From NCBI RefSeq assembly GCF_000721605.1, contig NZ_JOIZ01000016.1, positions 124,001 to 188,000 of the forward strand: a DNA stretch of 64,000 nucleotides, given 5' to 3'. This DNA comes from Streptomyces sp. NRRL S-37 (GTDB lineage Bacteria > Actinomycetota > Actinomycetes > Streptomycetales > Streptomycetaceae). Below the pieces are notes generated by a model. That model searched no databases. It saw only the letters and a list, made by a program, of their open reading frames with translations, and had not been told where the DNA came from. The position numbers and the translations under genes are program-made. Shown in pieces: positions 23,779 to 33,901 of the stretch. How positions within the stretch are numbered: the first letter of the stretch is position 1; every line of letters starts with the position of its first letter.

Positions 23779-25216
23779 TGTCCGTGCCGCGGTCCAGCAG
23801 CGGGGCCGCGTCGGAGAGTACCCCGGCCAGCCTGGCCAGTGTCTCCTCGTCCCGCTCCACGGCCTCCAGCACCGGGCCCGCCGCCGTGCCCCAGCGCCGG
23901 GCGACCGCGGCCGGGTCCTCCCCGGTGAGCAGCCCGGCCGCCTGCGCCGCCGCACCGAGCGCGACCAGCTCCTTGGCCTGCGGCACCTGCACGGCCCGCC
24001 CCGACAGCCGCCGTACGGTCTGCTGCCAGGCAGTGCCCCGGGCGCCGCCGCCGATCAGCAGCAGGGGCGCCGACGGGTCGGCGTCCTCGTCGAGGACCAG
24101 GTCCAGCGCGGCCAGCAGGGAGTACACGGCACCGTCGTACGCGGCCTGGAGCAGCTGTCCGCCGGTGGTGTCGTGGCGCAGTCCGTGCAGGAGGCCGGAG
24201 GAGTTGGGCAGGTTCGGGGTGCGCTCGCCGTCCAGGAAGGGCAGCAGCGTGACGCCGCGTCCGGGTTCGACGGCCTCGCGGTCCAGGTTCAGCAGCGCCG
24301 CGACCCGGTCCACGGCCAGCGTGCAGTTGAGCGTGCAGGCCAGCGGCAGCCAGTCGCCGCGCGCGTCGGCGAACCCCGCCACCGTGCCGGTCGGGTCGGC
24401 CGGCCTGCGCTGCGTCACCGCGTACACCGTGCCCGAGGTGCCGAGGCTCATCACCGGCGTGCCGGGACGCACCCCGAGGCCCAGGGCGGCGGCGGCGTTG
24501 TCACCGGTGCCGCACGCCACCAGGGTGCCCTTGGAGAACGGCAGGTCGTGGCCGTCGCGCACGGTCCCGGCCACCTCGCCGGGCCGCACCACACGCGGCA
24601 GCAGCGCCGGGTCGAGCCCCACGTGCGCGAGGATCTCCTCGTCGTACGCCTCCGTCCCCGAGGCCCACCAGCCGGTGCCGGAGGCGTCGCCGCGGTCGGT
24701 CGTGCCCTGCCCGGTGAGCCGCTCGGTGAGGTAGTCGTGGGGGAGCCGGACCGCCTTGGTGGCGCGCACAGCGTCCGGCTCGTGCTCCGCCAGCCAGGCC
24801 CACTTGGTGACCGTGAAGGAGGCGGCGGGCACGCTTCCGGTGCGCTCGGCCCAGAACTTCGCGCCGCCCAGCTCCTCGATCAGCCGGCGGCCCTGCGGCG
24901 CGGAACGCACGTCGTTCCACAGCAGCGCCGGACGGACGGGCTCCCCGTTCCCGTCCAGGGTGACCAGGCCGTGCTGCTGCCCGCCGATCGACACCGCGGC
25001 GGCCTCGTGCGCCGCCTCGCCGCACTGGCGCAGCGCCTCGGACAGGGCGTCCCACCACTGGCGCGGGTCGCTCTCCCGGCCCGCCCCCGAGGTCACCGTG
25101 TGCGGTGCCTGGCCGCTCGCGACGACCCGGCCGGTGGCCACGTCGACGACCAGCGCCTTGGTGGACTGGGTGGATGTGTCCACGCCGACGACGAGCGGAC
25201 CCTCGGCTGCTGACAT
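23771..25216 (-). CDS. xylB: Xylulokinase
   Basis: 481 residues of the FGGY carbohydrate kinase family, phosphorylating D-xylulose for entry into the pentose phosphate pathway. Motifs include VVGVDTSTQSTKALVVD (phosphate 1), SIGGQQHGLVTLD, LLWNDVRS, CGTGDNAAAALGLG, MSLGTSGTVYAV and LLIGGGARGTAWQQ (adenosine site). The ATG at 25216 follows GAGGGAG at six bases; the longer upstream frame covers the promoter. It is divergent from xylA across 127 bases. Its 3' end runs into the 14-bp repeat array. Confidence 0.94.
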   Translation of the reverse strand: MSAAEGPLVVGVDTSTQSTKALVVDVATGRVVASGQAPHTVTSGAGRESDPRQWWDALSEALRQCGEAAHEAAAVSIGGQQHGLVTLDGNGEPVRPALLWNDVRSAPQGRRLIEELGGAKFWAERTGSVPAASFTVTKWAWLAEHEPDAVRATKAVRLPHDYLTERLTGQGTTDRGDASGTGWWASGTEAYDEEILAHVGLDPALLPRVVRPGEVAGTVRDGHDLPFSKGTLVACGTGDNAAAALGLGVRPGTPVMSLGTSGTVYAVTQRRPADPTGTVAGFADARGDWLPLACTLNCTLAVDRVAALLNLDREAVEPGRGVTLLPFLDGERTPNLPNSSGLLHGLRHDTTGGQLLQAAYDGAVYSLLAALDLVLDEDADPSAPLLLIGGGARGTAWQQTVRRLSGRAVQVPQAKELVALGAAAQAAGLLTGEDPAAVARRWGTAAGPVLEAVERDEETLARLAGVLSDAAPLLDRGTDTD

Positions 25217-25287
25217 CGGTCTCTCCCTCTGCTGCGACCCACTTCCGCGACTCGGCGGGGTGTGTCTCTTCCCAGAAATGTTCCTGC

Positions 25288-26510
<1,223 letters not shown>

Positions 26511-26520
26511 ACCCCGGCCG

Positions 26521-26567
26521 CGAGGGCGTGCCCGTCCCACCCCTGCCACGGGACGGCCACGCCCTCG
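26521..26567 (+). terminator. Terminator hairpin after xylA
   Basis: CGAGGGCGTGCCCGTCCC (26521-26538) pairs with GGGACGGCCACGCCCTCG (26550-26567), an 18-base stem with a single C-C mismatch, 10 bases after the stop. Confidence 0.88.
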
Positions 26568-26936
26568 CACGCGTGTCCGGGCGGACCGCGCCCCCAGGTG
26601 CGGTTCGCCCCCGGCCGTGGCCGACGTGACGACCGCGCGGAACCACACACGCGCGCGGTGGCGTGCGTCCGGGCCGACGTGGGGCCTCTCGGCGGCGGCG
26701 TCCCGCGCGATGACGCGGGACGCACCGGCCCGGTACGCATCCCGCGTGCGCCCTCGCGCGGTACGACCGCGTGGCGCACGCGAGCGGTACGGGCCAGGCC
26801 CGTCGCGCGGACGGTGCTGTGCCGGGCGCGCGCTCCGCGTGGGGTACGCCGTCAGCATGGCGCCCGTGCCCTGAGTCCGTATCAACTTCCGCGCAGTGTC
26901 CTCGCGCGGACCCCGTGCGCGGCGACGATGGTGTGC
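26568..26936. other. Gene-free GC-rich spacer
   Basis: About 370 bases between the xylA terminator and the next gene. Open frames are present on both strands, but their translations are Arg/Pro/Ala-rich without domains, and no ribosome binding site marks a start. I see no RNA gene. It presumably holds the promoter of the membrane protein at 26937. Confidence 0.5.
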
Positions 26937-27326
26937 ATGGCCACGCCACCCGTACCGCCCCGGCCGCCGGACGGCGGCAGTTTCGGACCACCCCCGAACG
27001 ACGGCGCGCCGCCGACCCGCCCTCCCGGCGGGCGCAGGCTCGTGCTCCTCCTGCTCGCCGTCGTCGTCGCCGTCGTGGCCGTGTCCCTCGTCGTCCTGAT
27101 GGCCACGGGCGACGACGGCTCGCCGGACAAGGAGTCCACCGAGAGCGGCACGGGCACCGGCGGCTCACCCGCTCCGTCCCTGGGCATCCCCTCCGAGCTG
27201 CCCAGCGGCCTCCCGAGCCGGCTCCCCTCCGGTTTCCCCACGGAACTGCCGTCCGGGTTCCCGAGCGAGCTGCCGAGCGGCCTGGAGTCGCTCCTGCCGT
27301 CCCTGGGCGACCTGGAACTGCCCTGA
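26937..27326 (+). CDS. Membrane-anchored protein with Leu-Pro-Ser-Gly repeat tail
   Basis: 129 residues: a cytoplasmic Pro-rich segment (1-32), one membrane span (about 34-56), a short Asp/Ser/Thr linker, and an outside tail made of about five short repeats of the form SELPSGLPS or SGFPTELPSG (about 86-118). The protein ends in LGDLELP. The start is uncertain: ATG 26937 or ATG 26928, neither with a strong ribosome binding site. It has no enzymatic domain. The repeat suggests a wall-crossing stalk or a collagen-like spacer; role unknown. Confidence 0.7.
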   Translation: MATPPVPPRPPDGGSFGPPPNDGAPPTRPPGGRRLVLLLLAVVVAVVAVSLVVLMATGDDGSPDKESTESGTGTGGSPAPSLGIPSELPSGLPSRLPSGFPTELPSGFPSELPSGLESLLPSLGDLELP

Positions 27327-27377
27327 CGACACCGCACGGAACACGGCCACCCCCTGGAGGGGCCTTCCGCCGAGACC

Positions 27378-27442
27378 GTCGCCGGATCCTCGCGGGAACT
27401 CCTGCCGGGTCCGGCGGCCGCGTTCCTCGCGGTACGGCCGCC
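27378..27442. repeat. Degenerate copy of the 3' end of the SWIM gene
   Basis: These 65 bases, in the spacer downstream of the SWIM-finger gene, align with 27522-27588 inside that gene. They share a 25-base identical core (27415-27439 and 27561-27585) and match in most flanking positions. It looks like a partial duplication of the gene tail that has since decayed; indels break the reading frame. Confidence 0.75.
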
Positions 27443-27484
27443 GGGCCGGTCGTGGCTTCGGTGCGGTGACGAACTCGCCGGCGG

Positions 27485-28756
27485 CTACCTTTCGGGTGCG
27501 CGTTCCGCCGTGGCCAGTGCCGTCGCCGGGTCCTGGGAGGAATCCCCCGCCGGGACCCACCGGCCGCGTTCCTCGCGGTACGGCCACCAGTGTCCCTCGC
27601 GGTCCAGGCGTAGCTGGACGGGCGCGCCGGCCACCGTCCACCGGTTGGCCCGGGCCCGGAGCACCGGCCGTTCGTCCTCCTCCCACGCCGAGTCGAGGGC
27701 GGCACGCGCACGTGCCAGCCGTTCGCCGTCCACGGTCCACTCCTCGTCGAGCACGGCCAGGGCCGCCGTACCGCCGTGCCGCCAGGCCCGTACGGCCAGG
27801 GCCAGCCCTTCCCGGCCGCGCCCCGACCCCTCGGCGAGCCGCTCCGCCACCGCGCCGCCGGGCTCCCCGGCGGCCAGCCGCACCGCGTCCCGCGCGACGG
27901 CCGGTTCCGGTTCCACGGGCTGCCGTTCGTGCCCGTCCTGGAGTGCCCGGGCCAGCAGCCGGTGGGCCTGTACGGCGGTCCGGGCGGCCAGGAACTCCAG
28001 CGCGGGCGGATCGATCCCGGCCGCGGGCTCCGCCTCCGTGTCCAGCGACGGCGGAACCCCCGGCTCCGAGGGGAGGGCGGGGGCGCCGGGAAGCGACGGC
28101 AGGATGTCACCGGCCGCGTACGCCTCGGCCGCGTCCACGCCTTCCGGGCCCTGGGCGGGCCGCCCGGCGGACGTGTCGCCCCGGGCCTGGAGCGCGTCCA
28201 GCAGGGCACGTTCACCCCGCCCCCGCATCAGCAGCAGGACGAACGGGTCCTGGTCCAGCAGCCGGGCCACCTGATAGCACAGCGCCGCCGTGTGGCCGCA
28301 GTGGTCCCAGGCGTCGCAGTCGCACTCCGGCTCCAGATCGCCCAGGCCCGGCAGCAGTTCGACCCCGGCCAGCTCCGCGTCCTCGACCAGCTGCGTCGGC
28401 ATCTCGCGGTCGAGCAGCGCCGCGACATGCCCGGCCCGTTCCACGGTCATGGCCAGGAACCGGTCCCACTGCTCCCCGGACAGCTCCTGCAGCAGCACGT
28501 CCGCGCGGTGGGCCGTACGGTCCCGGTCCAGTACGACCGCCGTGATGCGCCCCGGCCGTACGGACACCGCGCCGACCGCGCCCGCGCGTGCCAGCGCGCG
28601 GCCCGCCTTGAGCTGCCGGGAGTCCAGCGCCGTACCCTCCAGCGCCGTCAGCCAGGCCAGGCCCCACCAGCTCTGCGCGAAACCGCGCCCCCGCGCGGGC
28701 GGCAGCGCGGCGAAGACGCGCTCCACGCCGGCTTCGTCACCGTCGTACCGGGTCAT
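27485..28756 (-). CDS. SWIM zinc-finger protein, partner of the SNF2 helicase
   Basis: 423 residues. The SWIM motif CxCx5CxH is formed by C145, C147, C153 and H155 (CDCDAWDHCGH), usually a DNA- or protein-binding finger. The rest is helical and low-complexity, with a Pro/Glu-rich linker near 230-270. Its ATG overlaps the stop of the upstream SNF2 gene (ATGA), so the two are coupled; SWIM plus SNF2 pairs are common in bacteria and probably form a chromatin- or RNA-polymerase-remodelling complex. The exact job is unknown. A decayed copy of its tail follows the stop. Confidence 0.88.
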   Translation of the reverse strand: MTRYDGDEAGVERVFAALPPARGRGFAQSWWGLAWLTALEGTALDSRQLKAGRALARAGAVGAVSVRPGRITAVVLDRDRTAHRADVLLQELSGEQWDRFLAMTVERAGHVAALLDREMPTQLVEDAELAGVELLPGLGDLEPECDCDAWDHCGHTAALCYQVARLLDQDPFVLLLMRGRGERALLDALQARGDTSAGRPAQGPEGVDAAEAYAAGDILPSLPGAPALPSEPGVPPSLDTEAEPAAGIDPPALEFLAARTAVQAHRLLARALQDGHERQPVEPEPAVARDAVRLAAGEPGGAVAERLAEGSGRGREGLALAVRAWRHGGTAALAVLDEEWTVDGERLARARAALDSAWEEDERPVLRARANRWTVAGAPVQLRLDREGHWWPYREERGRWVPAGDSSQDPATALATAERAPER

Positions 28757-31656
28757 CGCAGTCCCCCTCGCAGTCCGACCAGTTCCGCCAGCTCGGCGTC
28801 GGTCAGTTCGGTGAGCGCCGCCTCGCCGGAGCCGAGCACCGCGTCGGCCAGTTCACGTTTGCGCTCCAGCAGCCCGGCGATACGGTCCTCGATGGTTCCC
28901 TCGGCGATGATGCGGTGCACCTGCACCGGCCGGGTCTGGCCGATGCGGTACGCGCGGTCCGTCGCCTGCGCCTCGACGGCGGGGTTCCACCAGCGGTCGT
29001 AGTGCACGACGTGCTCCGCGCGGGTGAGGTTCAGCCCCGTGCCCGCCGCCTTCAGCGACAGCAGGAAGACCGGGACCTCGCCGTCCTGGAAACGGCGCAC
29101 CATCGCCTCGCGCTCGGCGACCGGCGTGCCGCCGTGCAGGAACTGCGTCGGCACGCCCCGCGCGGCCAGGTGCCGTTCCAGCAGCCGCGCCATCCGCACG
29201 TACTGTGTGAACACCAGGATGCCGGCCCGCTCGGTGAGGACCGTGTCGAGGAGTTCGTCCAGCAGCTCCAGCTTCCCGGACCTCCCGGCGACCACCGGCC
29301 GCTCCTCCTTGAGGAACTGCGCCGGGTGGTTGCAGATCTGCTTCAGGCCGGTCAGCAGCTTCACGATCAGCCCGCGCCGCGCCATACTGCCGGCGCCCGC
29401 GATCTCGGCCATCGCCTCGCGCACCACGGCCTCGTACAGCGCCGTCTGCTCCTGGGTGAGCGACACCGCGTGATCGGTCTCCGTCTTGGGCGGCAGCTCG
29501 GGCGCGATCCCGGGGTCCGACTTGCGGCGGCGCAGCAGGAACGGCCGTACCAGACGGGCCAGCCGGTCCGCCGCGGCCGGGTCCTGCCCGCCCTCGACGG
29601 CGTCCGCGTACCGCCGCCGGAAGGTGCCGAGCCGGCCCAGCAGGCCGGGGGTCGTCCAGTCGAGGATCGCCCACAGTTCCGACAGGTTGTTCTCCACCGG
29701 CGTGCCGGTGAGCGCCACACGCGCGCGTGCGCCGACGGAACGCAGTTGACGGGCCGTCGAGGAGTACGGGTTCTTCACGTGCTGGGCCTCGTCGGTGACG
29801 ACCATGCCCCAGGGGACCCCGGCGAGCCGGGGGGCGTCCAGCCGCATGGTGCCGTACGTGGTGAGCACCACCTCGCCGTCGGCCACGTCGTCCAGCGTCC
29901 GCCGCGCGCCGTGGAAGCGGCGCACCGGGGTGCCGGGCGCGAACCGCTCGATCTCCCGCTGCCAGTTGCCCATCAGGGAGGTCGGGCAGACCACGAGCGT
30001 GGGGCCCGCGGACTCCGGATCGGTCTGACGGTGCAGATGCAGGGCGATCAGGGTGATGGTCTTGCCGAGCCCCATGTCGTCGGCGAGACAGCAGCCCAGG
30101 CCCAGGGAGGTCGTCCGGGCCAGCCAGTTCAGGCCGCGCCGCTGGTAGTCCCGCAGCGTGGCGGCGAGCGCGGCGGGCTGCTCGACGGGCTCCTGCGCCT
30201 CGGGGTCCGCGAGCCGGTCCCGCAGAGCCGCCAGCCACCCGGTGGGCCGGACCTCGATCCGGCCGCCGTCGACCTCCACGGAGCCTGTCAGGGCCGCGCC
30301 GAGCGCGTCGACCGGCGTGATCGTGCGGTCCTGGCGCGCACGGGCCCGGGCCAGTTCCCGCGGGTCGATCAGGACCCACTGGTCGCGCAGCCGCACGAGG
30401 GGGCGGTTCGCCTCGGCCAGCCGGTCCAGTTCCTCGCGCGTGAGCCGCCGGTCGCCCAGGGCGAACCACCAGTCGAAGGCGAGCAGCGCGTCGGCGGACA
30501 GGAACGACGGCCCGTCCGTGGACCCGGCCCTCCCGGGCCCGGGCCCGTCGTCTGCGGGACCGACCTCCGCGCGGGTGGTGAGCTCCCGGACCAGTTCCCT
30601 GGGCCAGTGCACGTCGACGCCCGCGCCGGCGAGTGCCCGGCCGCCTTCGCCGAGGAGTTCGGCGATCTCCTCCTGCGCGAGGTCCACCGCGTCCGGTACG
30701 GTCGCCGACAACAAGGGGGTGAGCGGCGCCCAGGCCCGTGCCGCGCGGCGGAGCGCGAGCAGGGCGTCCATCCGCGCGCGGGAGTCGAAGGCCGCGTCGA
30801 AGGCGCCGGCCCACACCTCGCCGGCGTCCGCGACGAGCGCGGGGTCGTGCACGCCGTGCATCTGGAGGACGGCGCGGAACGACACGTCCGCGGCGTCGGC
30901 CGCGTCCGTGAGCCCGCGCGCCTCGATCCGCAGCGACAGCCGTACGCCGGCGTCGTGGCCGGCGGCGATGCCGGCGGCCCAGGTCCGCAGTTCGGGCAGC
31001 CGTTGCGGCTCCGGTACCGCGAAGGCGGCGGTGCCGGTCGCGAGACGGGCGGCGGGGGAGCGGGGGAGGGTGTCGGCGACCGCGTCGAGGAAGGCGCGCA
31101 GCAGCCGTTCGGGGTCGGGCAGCCGCGGCGGCACGGTGCCGTCCAGCGGCGTCGCGTGCGCCTCCGGCGGCATCGCCGCGGCGAGCCGGCGGATCGCCTC
31201 GACGTCCTCCGCGTCCAGCGGTCCGACGCGCCAGGCGTCGTGGTCGGCGGGGGAGAGGCCGGGCAGCAGCAGACCGCGCGCCACCAGGTGCAGGGCGTGC
31301 ACGGCTGCGGCGCCCCAGAACCGGGTGGCCCGGTGCCCGGCACCACCGGCCCGCGCGCGTGTGAGGAACGGGAGCGCGTCGCGTACCGGCAGCACGGTGG
31401 CGGGCACACGCACCGCCTCGATCCCGTCGTCGCCGGGTACCACGACGGTCAGCTCCCCGGCCGACGCCGCGTCGGCGTCCACGGTCGGCGGAGGCGAGCC
31501 GTCGGGCCGCCAGAACGCGACCCGGCCGGTACGGGCGGGGTCACCCGGGACGAACACGGCCGGACAGTCGGCCGGCTCGAAGTGTGCGGAGTGTGCGGAG
31601 TGTGCGGCGGAGAGTACCGGGTGAGTCGTCTGCGCAGTGATGACAGGATTCCTCAA
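28753..31656 (-). CDS. SNF2-family ATPase / DEAD-like helicase
   Basis: 967 residues if the TTG at 31656 is used. A long N-terminal region with an SNF2-associated domain precedes the ATPase: motif I DDMGLGKT near residue 529, motif II DEAQ near 622, LTGTPVENN (motif III), then the second lobe with ILVFTQYVRMARLLERHL, LLSLKAAGTGLNL and DRAYRIGQ (motif VI) near 905. It should translocate on duplex DNA. The start is odd: only TTG is available near the conserved N-terminus, and a GAGGA site lies inside the frame just after it. Coupled by ATGA to the SWIM gene. Confidence 0.9.
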   Translation of the reverse strand: MRNPVITAQTTHPVLSAAHSAHSAHFEPADCPAVFVPGDPARTGRVAFWRPDGSPPPTVDADAASAGELTVVVPGDDGIEAVRVPATVLPVRDALPFLTRARAGGAGHRATRFWGAAAVHALHLVARGLLLPGLSPADHDAWRVGPLDAEDVEAIRRLAAAMPPEAHATPLDGTVPPRLPDPERLLRAFLDAVADTLPRSPAARLATGTAAFAVPEPQRLPELRTWAAGIAAGHDAGVRLSLRIEARGLTDAADAADVSFRAVLQMHGVHDPALVADAGEVWAGAFDAAFDSRARMDALLALRRAARAWAPLTPLLSATVPDAVDLAQEEIAELLGEGGRALAGAGVDVHWPRELVRELTTRAEVGPADDGPGPGRAGSTDGPSFLSADALLAFDWWFALGDRRLTREELDRLAEANRPLVRLRDQWVLIDPRELARARARQDRTITPVDALGAALTGSVEVDGGRIEVRPTGWLAALRDRLADPEAQEPVEQPAALAATLRDYQRRGLNWLARTTSLGLGCCLADDMGLGKTITLIALHLHRQTDPESAGPTLVVCPTSLMGNWQREIERFAPGTPVRRFHGARRTLDDVADGEVVLTTYGTMRLDAPRLAGVPWGMVVTDEAQHVKNPYSSTARQLRSVGARARVALTGTPVENNLSELWAILDWTTPGLLGRLGTFRRRYADAVEGGQDPAAADRLARLVRPFLLRRRKSDPGIAPELPPKTETDHAVSLTQEQTALYEAVVREAMAEIAGAGSMARRGLIVKLLTGLKQICNHPAQFLKEERPVVAGRSGKLELLDELLDTVLTERAGILVFTQYVRMARLLERHLAARGVPTQFLHGGTPVAEREAMVRRFQDGEVPVFLLSLKAAGTGLNLTRAEHVVHYDRWWNPAVEAQATDRAYRIGQTRPVQVHRIIAEGTIEDRIAGLLERKRELADAVLGSGEAALTELTDAELAELVGLRGGLR

Positions 31657-31903
31657 ACTTGACTAGTGAAGCTGGAATCGCCGAGGGTACAGCACGGTCG
31701 GCGCCGACCGGATGTGCCTGAGCTGTGAGACGGGTCACCATGAAGGTGCGTCGGGCCTCCCGCCCGGGAGCCCTCCGACAGGCTCTCGAAGACCTTAGGG
31801 GTCGCGCCTCAGGGATGTCTCAGGGCCGCGGTCCGGAACCGTCGCGGGCGCGGGCCCGTTTTCACGGCAGAGAGCGGCAGTGGCCGCGAAGGAGGCGACA
31901 CTC

Positions 31904-32086
31904 ATGTCGAAGAACGCCAAGATCGCCGCGGGGGGTGTGGCGGCCGGACTGATTCTGTTCGTCTGGCTGCCCTGGTGGGCCGCCCTTCTGATCATCCTGG
32001 GGGTCCCGGCCGCCGCGTACCTCACCCTGGACCCCGCACAGCGGCGCAGGCTGCGCCGCGTCTCGCGCAAAGAGCTGGGCCGCTGA
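31904..32086 (+). CDS. Small membrane protein, 60 aa
   Basis: One long or two short hydrophobic spans (about residues 8-47; GGVAAGLILFVWLPWWAALL, ILGVPAAAYL) end in a strongly basic tail (QRRRLRRVSRKELGR). GGAGG lies eight bases before the ATG at 31904. The stop overlaps a 7-base inverted repeat (TGAGGCG 32084-32090, CGCCTCA 32103-32109) that may terminate transcription. No family recognised. It is divergent from the SNF2 gene across about 250 bases. Confidence 0.75.
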   Translation: MSKNAKIAAGGVAAGLILFVWLPWWAALLIILGVPAAAYLTLDPAQRRRLRRVSRKELGR

Positions 32087-32275
32087 GGCGCCACGGCGTC
32101 ACCGCCTCACCGGAGCCCGGCGCGCAGGAAAGGGGCCGATCGCGGAACCGCCCCACGGTGAGGGACCGCCCTCGCCGTCATCGAGGGGCCGGTGCCCTGT
32201 GGAACGGCGTCCACACGTGGGGTTTCACCACACGCTGACGTCCACCGCACCTGGCCCTCGGGAAGCCGCGTGTGC

Positions 32276-33148
32276 TCAGAGCGGTCGTACGGCCATCCGT
32301 TCGAGCGCTTCGAGCAGGCCCGGCAGCTCCGGGCCCCGGCCCACCGGCAGGACCTCGCCGGGTTCGTCGTCGAGCAGGACGAACGCGATGTCGTCGGTCC
32401 GGGCCACCAGCGACCAGCCGGGGCCGTCGGCGCGCAGGATGCGCGCGCCACCCGGGGCGAAGGACGAGCGGACCCGGCCGAGCGGCGGCGGCGAGTCGAC
32501 GTACGCGCGCGCCTCCGCCAGCACCCGCCGGAGCCTGCCGTGCCCCGGCTGCCCGTCCGTCCTGCCGCCCGTTTCCTCCGTCCGGCCGTCCTCCGCGGGC
32601 TCCTCGGCGTCGTCGGCCGCCCGGGCCGAGCCGCCCGGCGCCGGGAACGCCGCGTCGTCGACCTGCTCCCGCCAGACCGCCCACTGCAGGGCGACCTCGT
32701 CGGCACCCAGCCGGCGCTGGGCCGGTCCCCAGGCCCCGGTGTCCGGCGGGGACAGCGGGGGACCGTCCGCGGCGTCCGGGCCGGGATCGTGCGGCGCGGG
32801 CACGTTCGGCGCGGCGACGGCCACCGCGAGGGGCCAGCCGGGCAGCGCGGCGACGACCGTGCGCTCGTCCGGCGACAGATCGTGCTCCATCCCGCAGTCC
32901 CAGGACGCGATCGCGACGGCGACCAGCGAGACGTCGTCGACGACGACGGTCCACCGGGCGCCCTCGCCGTCCTGGCCGAGCACCAGGCCGTACCCGTCGG
33001 CGAGGGGCGGAAGGCCGAGCGCCGCGCACGCCTCCGGGTAGTCGTCGCCCAGCACGCTCGGGAACTTCGCCGGCGTCAGCAGCGCCGCCGTGAGCACATA
33101 GAGCGCGTCGTCCGCGGCGGCGACGGCTTCCTCGTCCGTCCCGGCCAT
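32276..33148 (-). CDS. Hypothetical protein, 290 aa
   Basis: A soluble acidic protein with no signal peptide. The N-terminal half (about 1-130; ALYVLTAALLTPAKFPSVLG, WTVVVDDVSLVAVAIASWDCG) and the C-terminal part (about 205-290; RVLAEARAYVDSPPPLG, ARTDDIAFVLLDDEPGEVLP) look like two related alpha/beta halves joined by a low-complexity Asp/Pro/Gly linker. GGGGAGG precedes the ATG at 33148. I do not recognise the family. It could be a nucleoid- or secretion-associated factor; that is a guess. Confidence 0.75.
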   Translation of the reverse strand: MAGTDEEAVAAADDALYVLTAALLTPAKFPSVLGDDYPEACAALGLPPLADGYGLVLGQDGEGARWTVVVDDVSLVAVAIASWDCGMEHDLSPDERTVVAALPGWPLAVAVAAPNVPAPHDPGPDAADGPPLSPPDTGAWGPAQRRLGADEVALQWAVWREQVDDAAFPAPGGSARAADDAEEPAEDGRTEETGGRTDGQPGHGRLRRVLAEARAYVDSPPPLGRVRSSFAPGGARILRADGPGWSLVARTDDIAFVLLDDEPGEVLPVGRGPELPGLLEALERMAVRPL

Positions 33149-33286
33149 CCCAGCCTCCCCATCGCTTCGTCCACCGGCGCGCACCCTATGCCGACCCCGA
33201 GCCGCTTGTCACGACCTCCGCAGCCATGCCCGGAGCTGCAGGTTTCCGGCCGGACGGGGCGAATCGACCACGTGCCGGCGGACGGT

Positions 33287-33640
33287 TCAGGCGGCCGGAA
33301 GCCCCAGCAGCGCCCGCGCGACCGTCCCCGGGGACTCGTCCCGCTCCCGCGCGAGCGCGATCACCGCCCGGCACGCCAGCTCGTTCACCCCGAACGACAG
33401 CGCCTCCGGCGACACCCAGCCGGCCGCCTCGTCGATCCGGTCCTGATCGTCCTCCACGCAGGCCGAGACGTACACCGCGGCGGCCTCGAACAGATTGTGC
33501 GGACGCTTCTCCCGCCCGGTCCGCTTCTCACGCCCGACCCGCTCCTCCCGCCCGGTCCGCTCCTCCGCGCGCCACCTGCCGATCACTCTGCTCCCGATCC
33601 CCCGAACCCTTCCCCACATGCGGTCCGCCTTCCCCGGCAC
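33287..33640 (-). CDS. Hypothetical charged protein, 117 aa
   Basis: The N-terminal third contains a short charged repeat, TGREERVGREKRTGREKR (about 29-46). It is followed by a compact helical domain (LFEAAAVYVSACVEDDQDRI, EALSFGVNELACRAVIALAR). GTG 33640 has GAGGAC at a good distance; ATG 33619 has GGGGAAGG and is equally plausible. No family recognised. About 260 bases without a supported gene separate it from the methyltransferase. Confidence 0.65.
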   Translation of the reverse strand: MPGKADRMWGRVRGIGSRVIGRWRAEERTGREERVGREKRTGREKRPHNLFEAAAVYVSACVEDDQDRIDEAAGWVSPEALSFGVNELACRAVIALARERDESPGTVARALLGLPAA

Positions 33641-33901
33641 GGTTGTCCTCGCCGACCGTTCATCTCCTGCCGTTCAACGTAGAGTCGCGGCTCCGACAGC
33701 AGAAGAGGGCAGCCCGGCGCAGCACTCCGGAACCCGCGCCGTTCCGCGGACCGGCCGGCTGCTCGCCCGGACGGCAGAGCTCACGGAGCGGTCCGGCGGG
33801 CGCGGCCACCGGCCGGCGGACCCGGGAACCACCCCGTACCGGGACTTCGGAGCGGCCCGGTGCGGAACCCGGACCGGACGCCCGGCGCGTGACCGGGCGC
33901 T

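Noticed and set aside
26598..26936. N-terminal extension of the LPSG-repeat membrane protein, or a separate gene
   Set aside because: The upstream frame is Arg/Ala/Pro-rich with no domain and no ribosome binding site; the conserved-looking protein begins at 26937.
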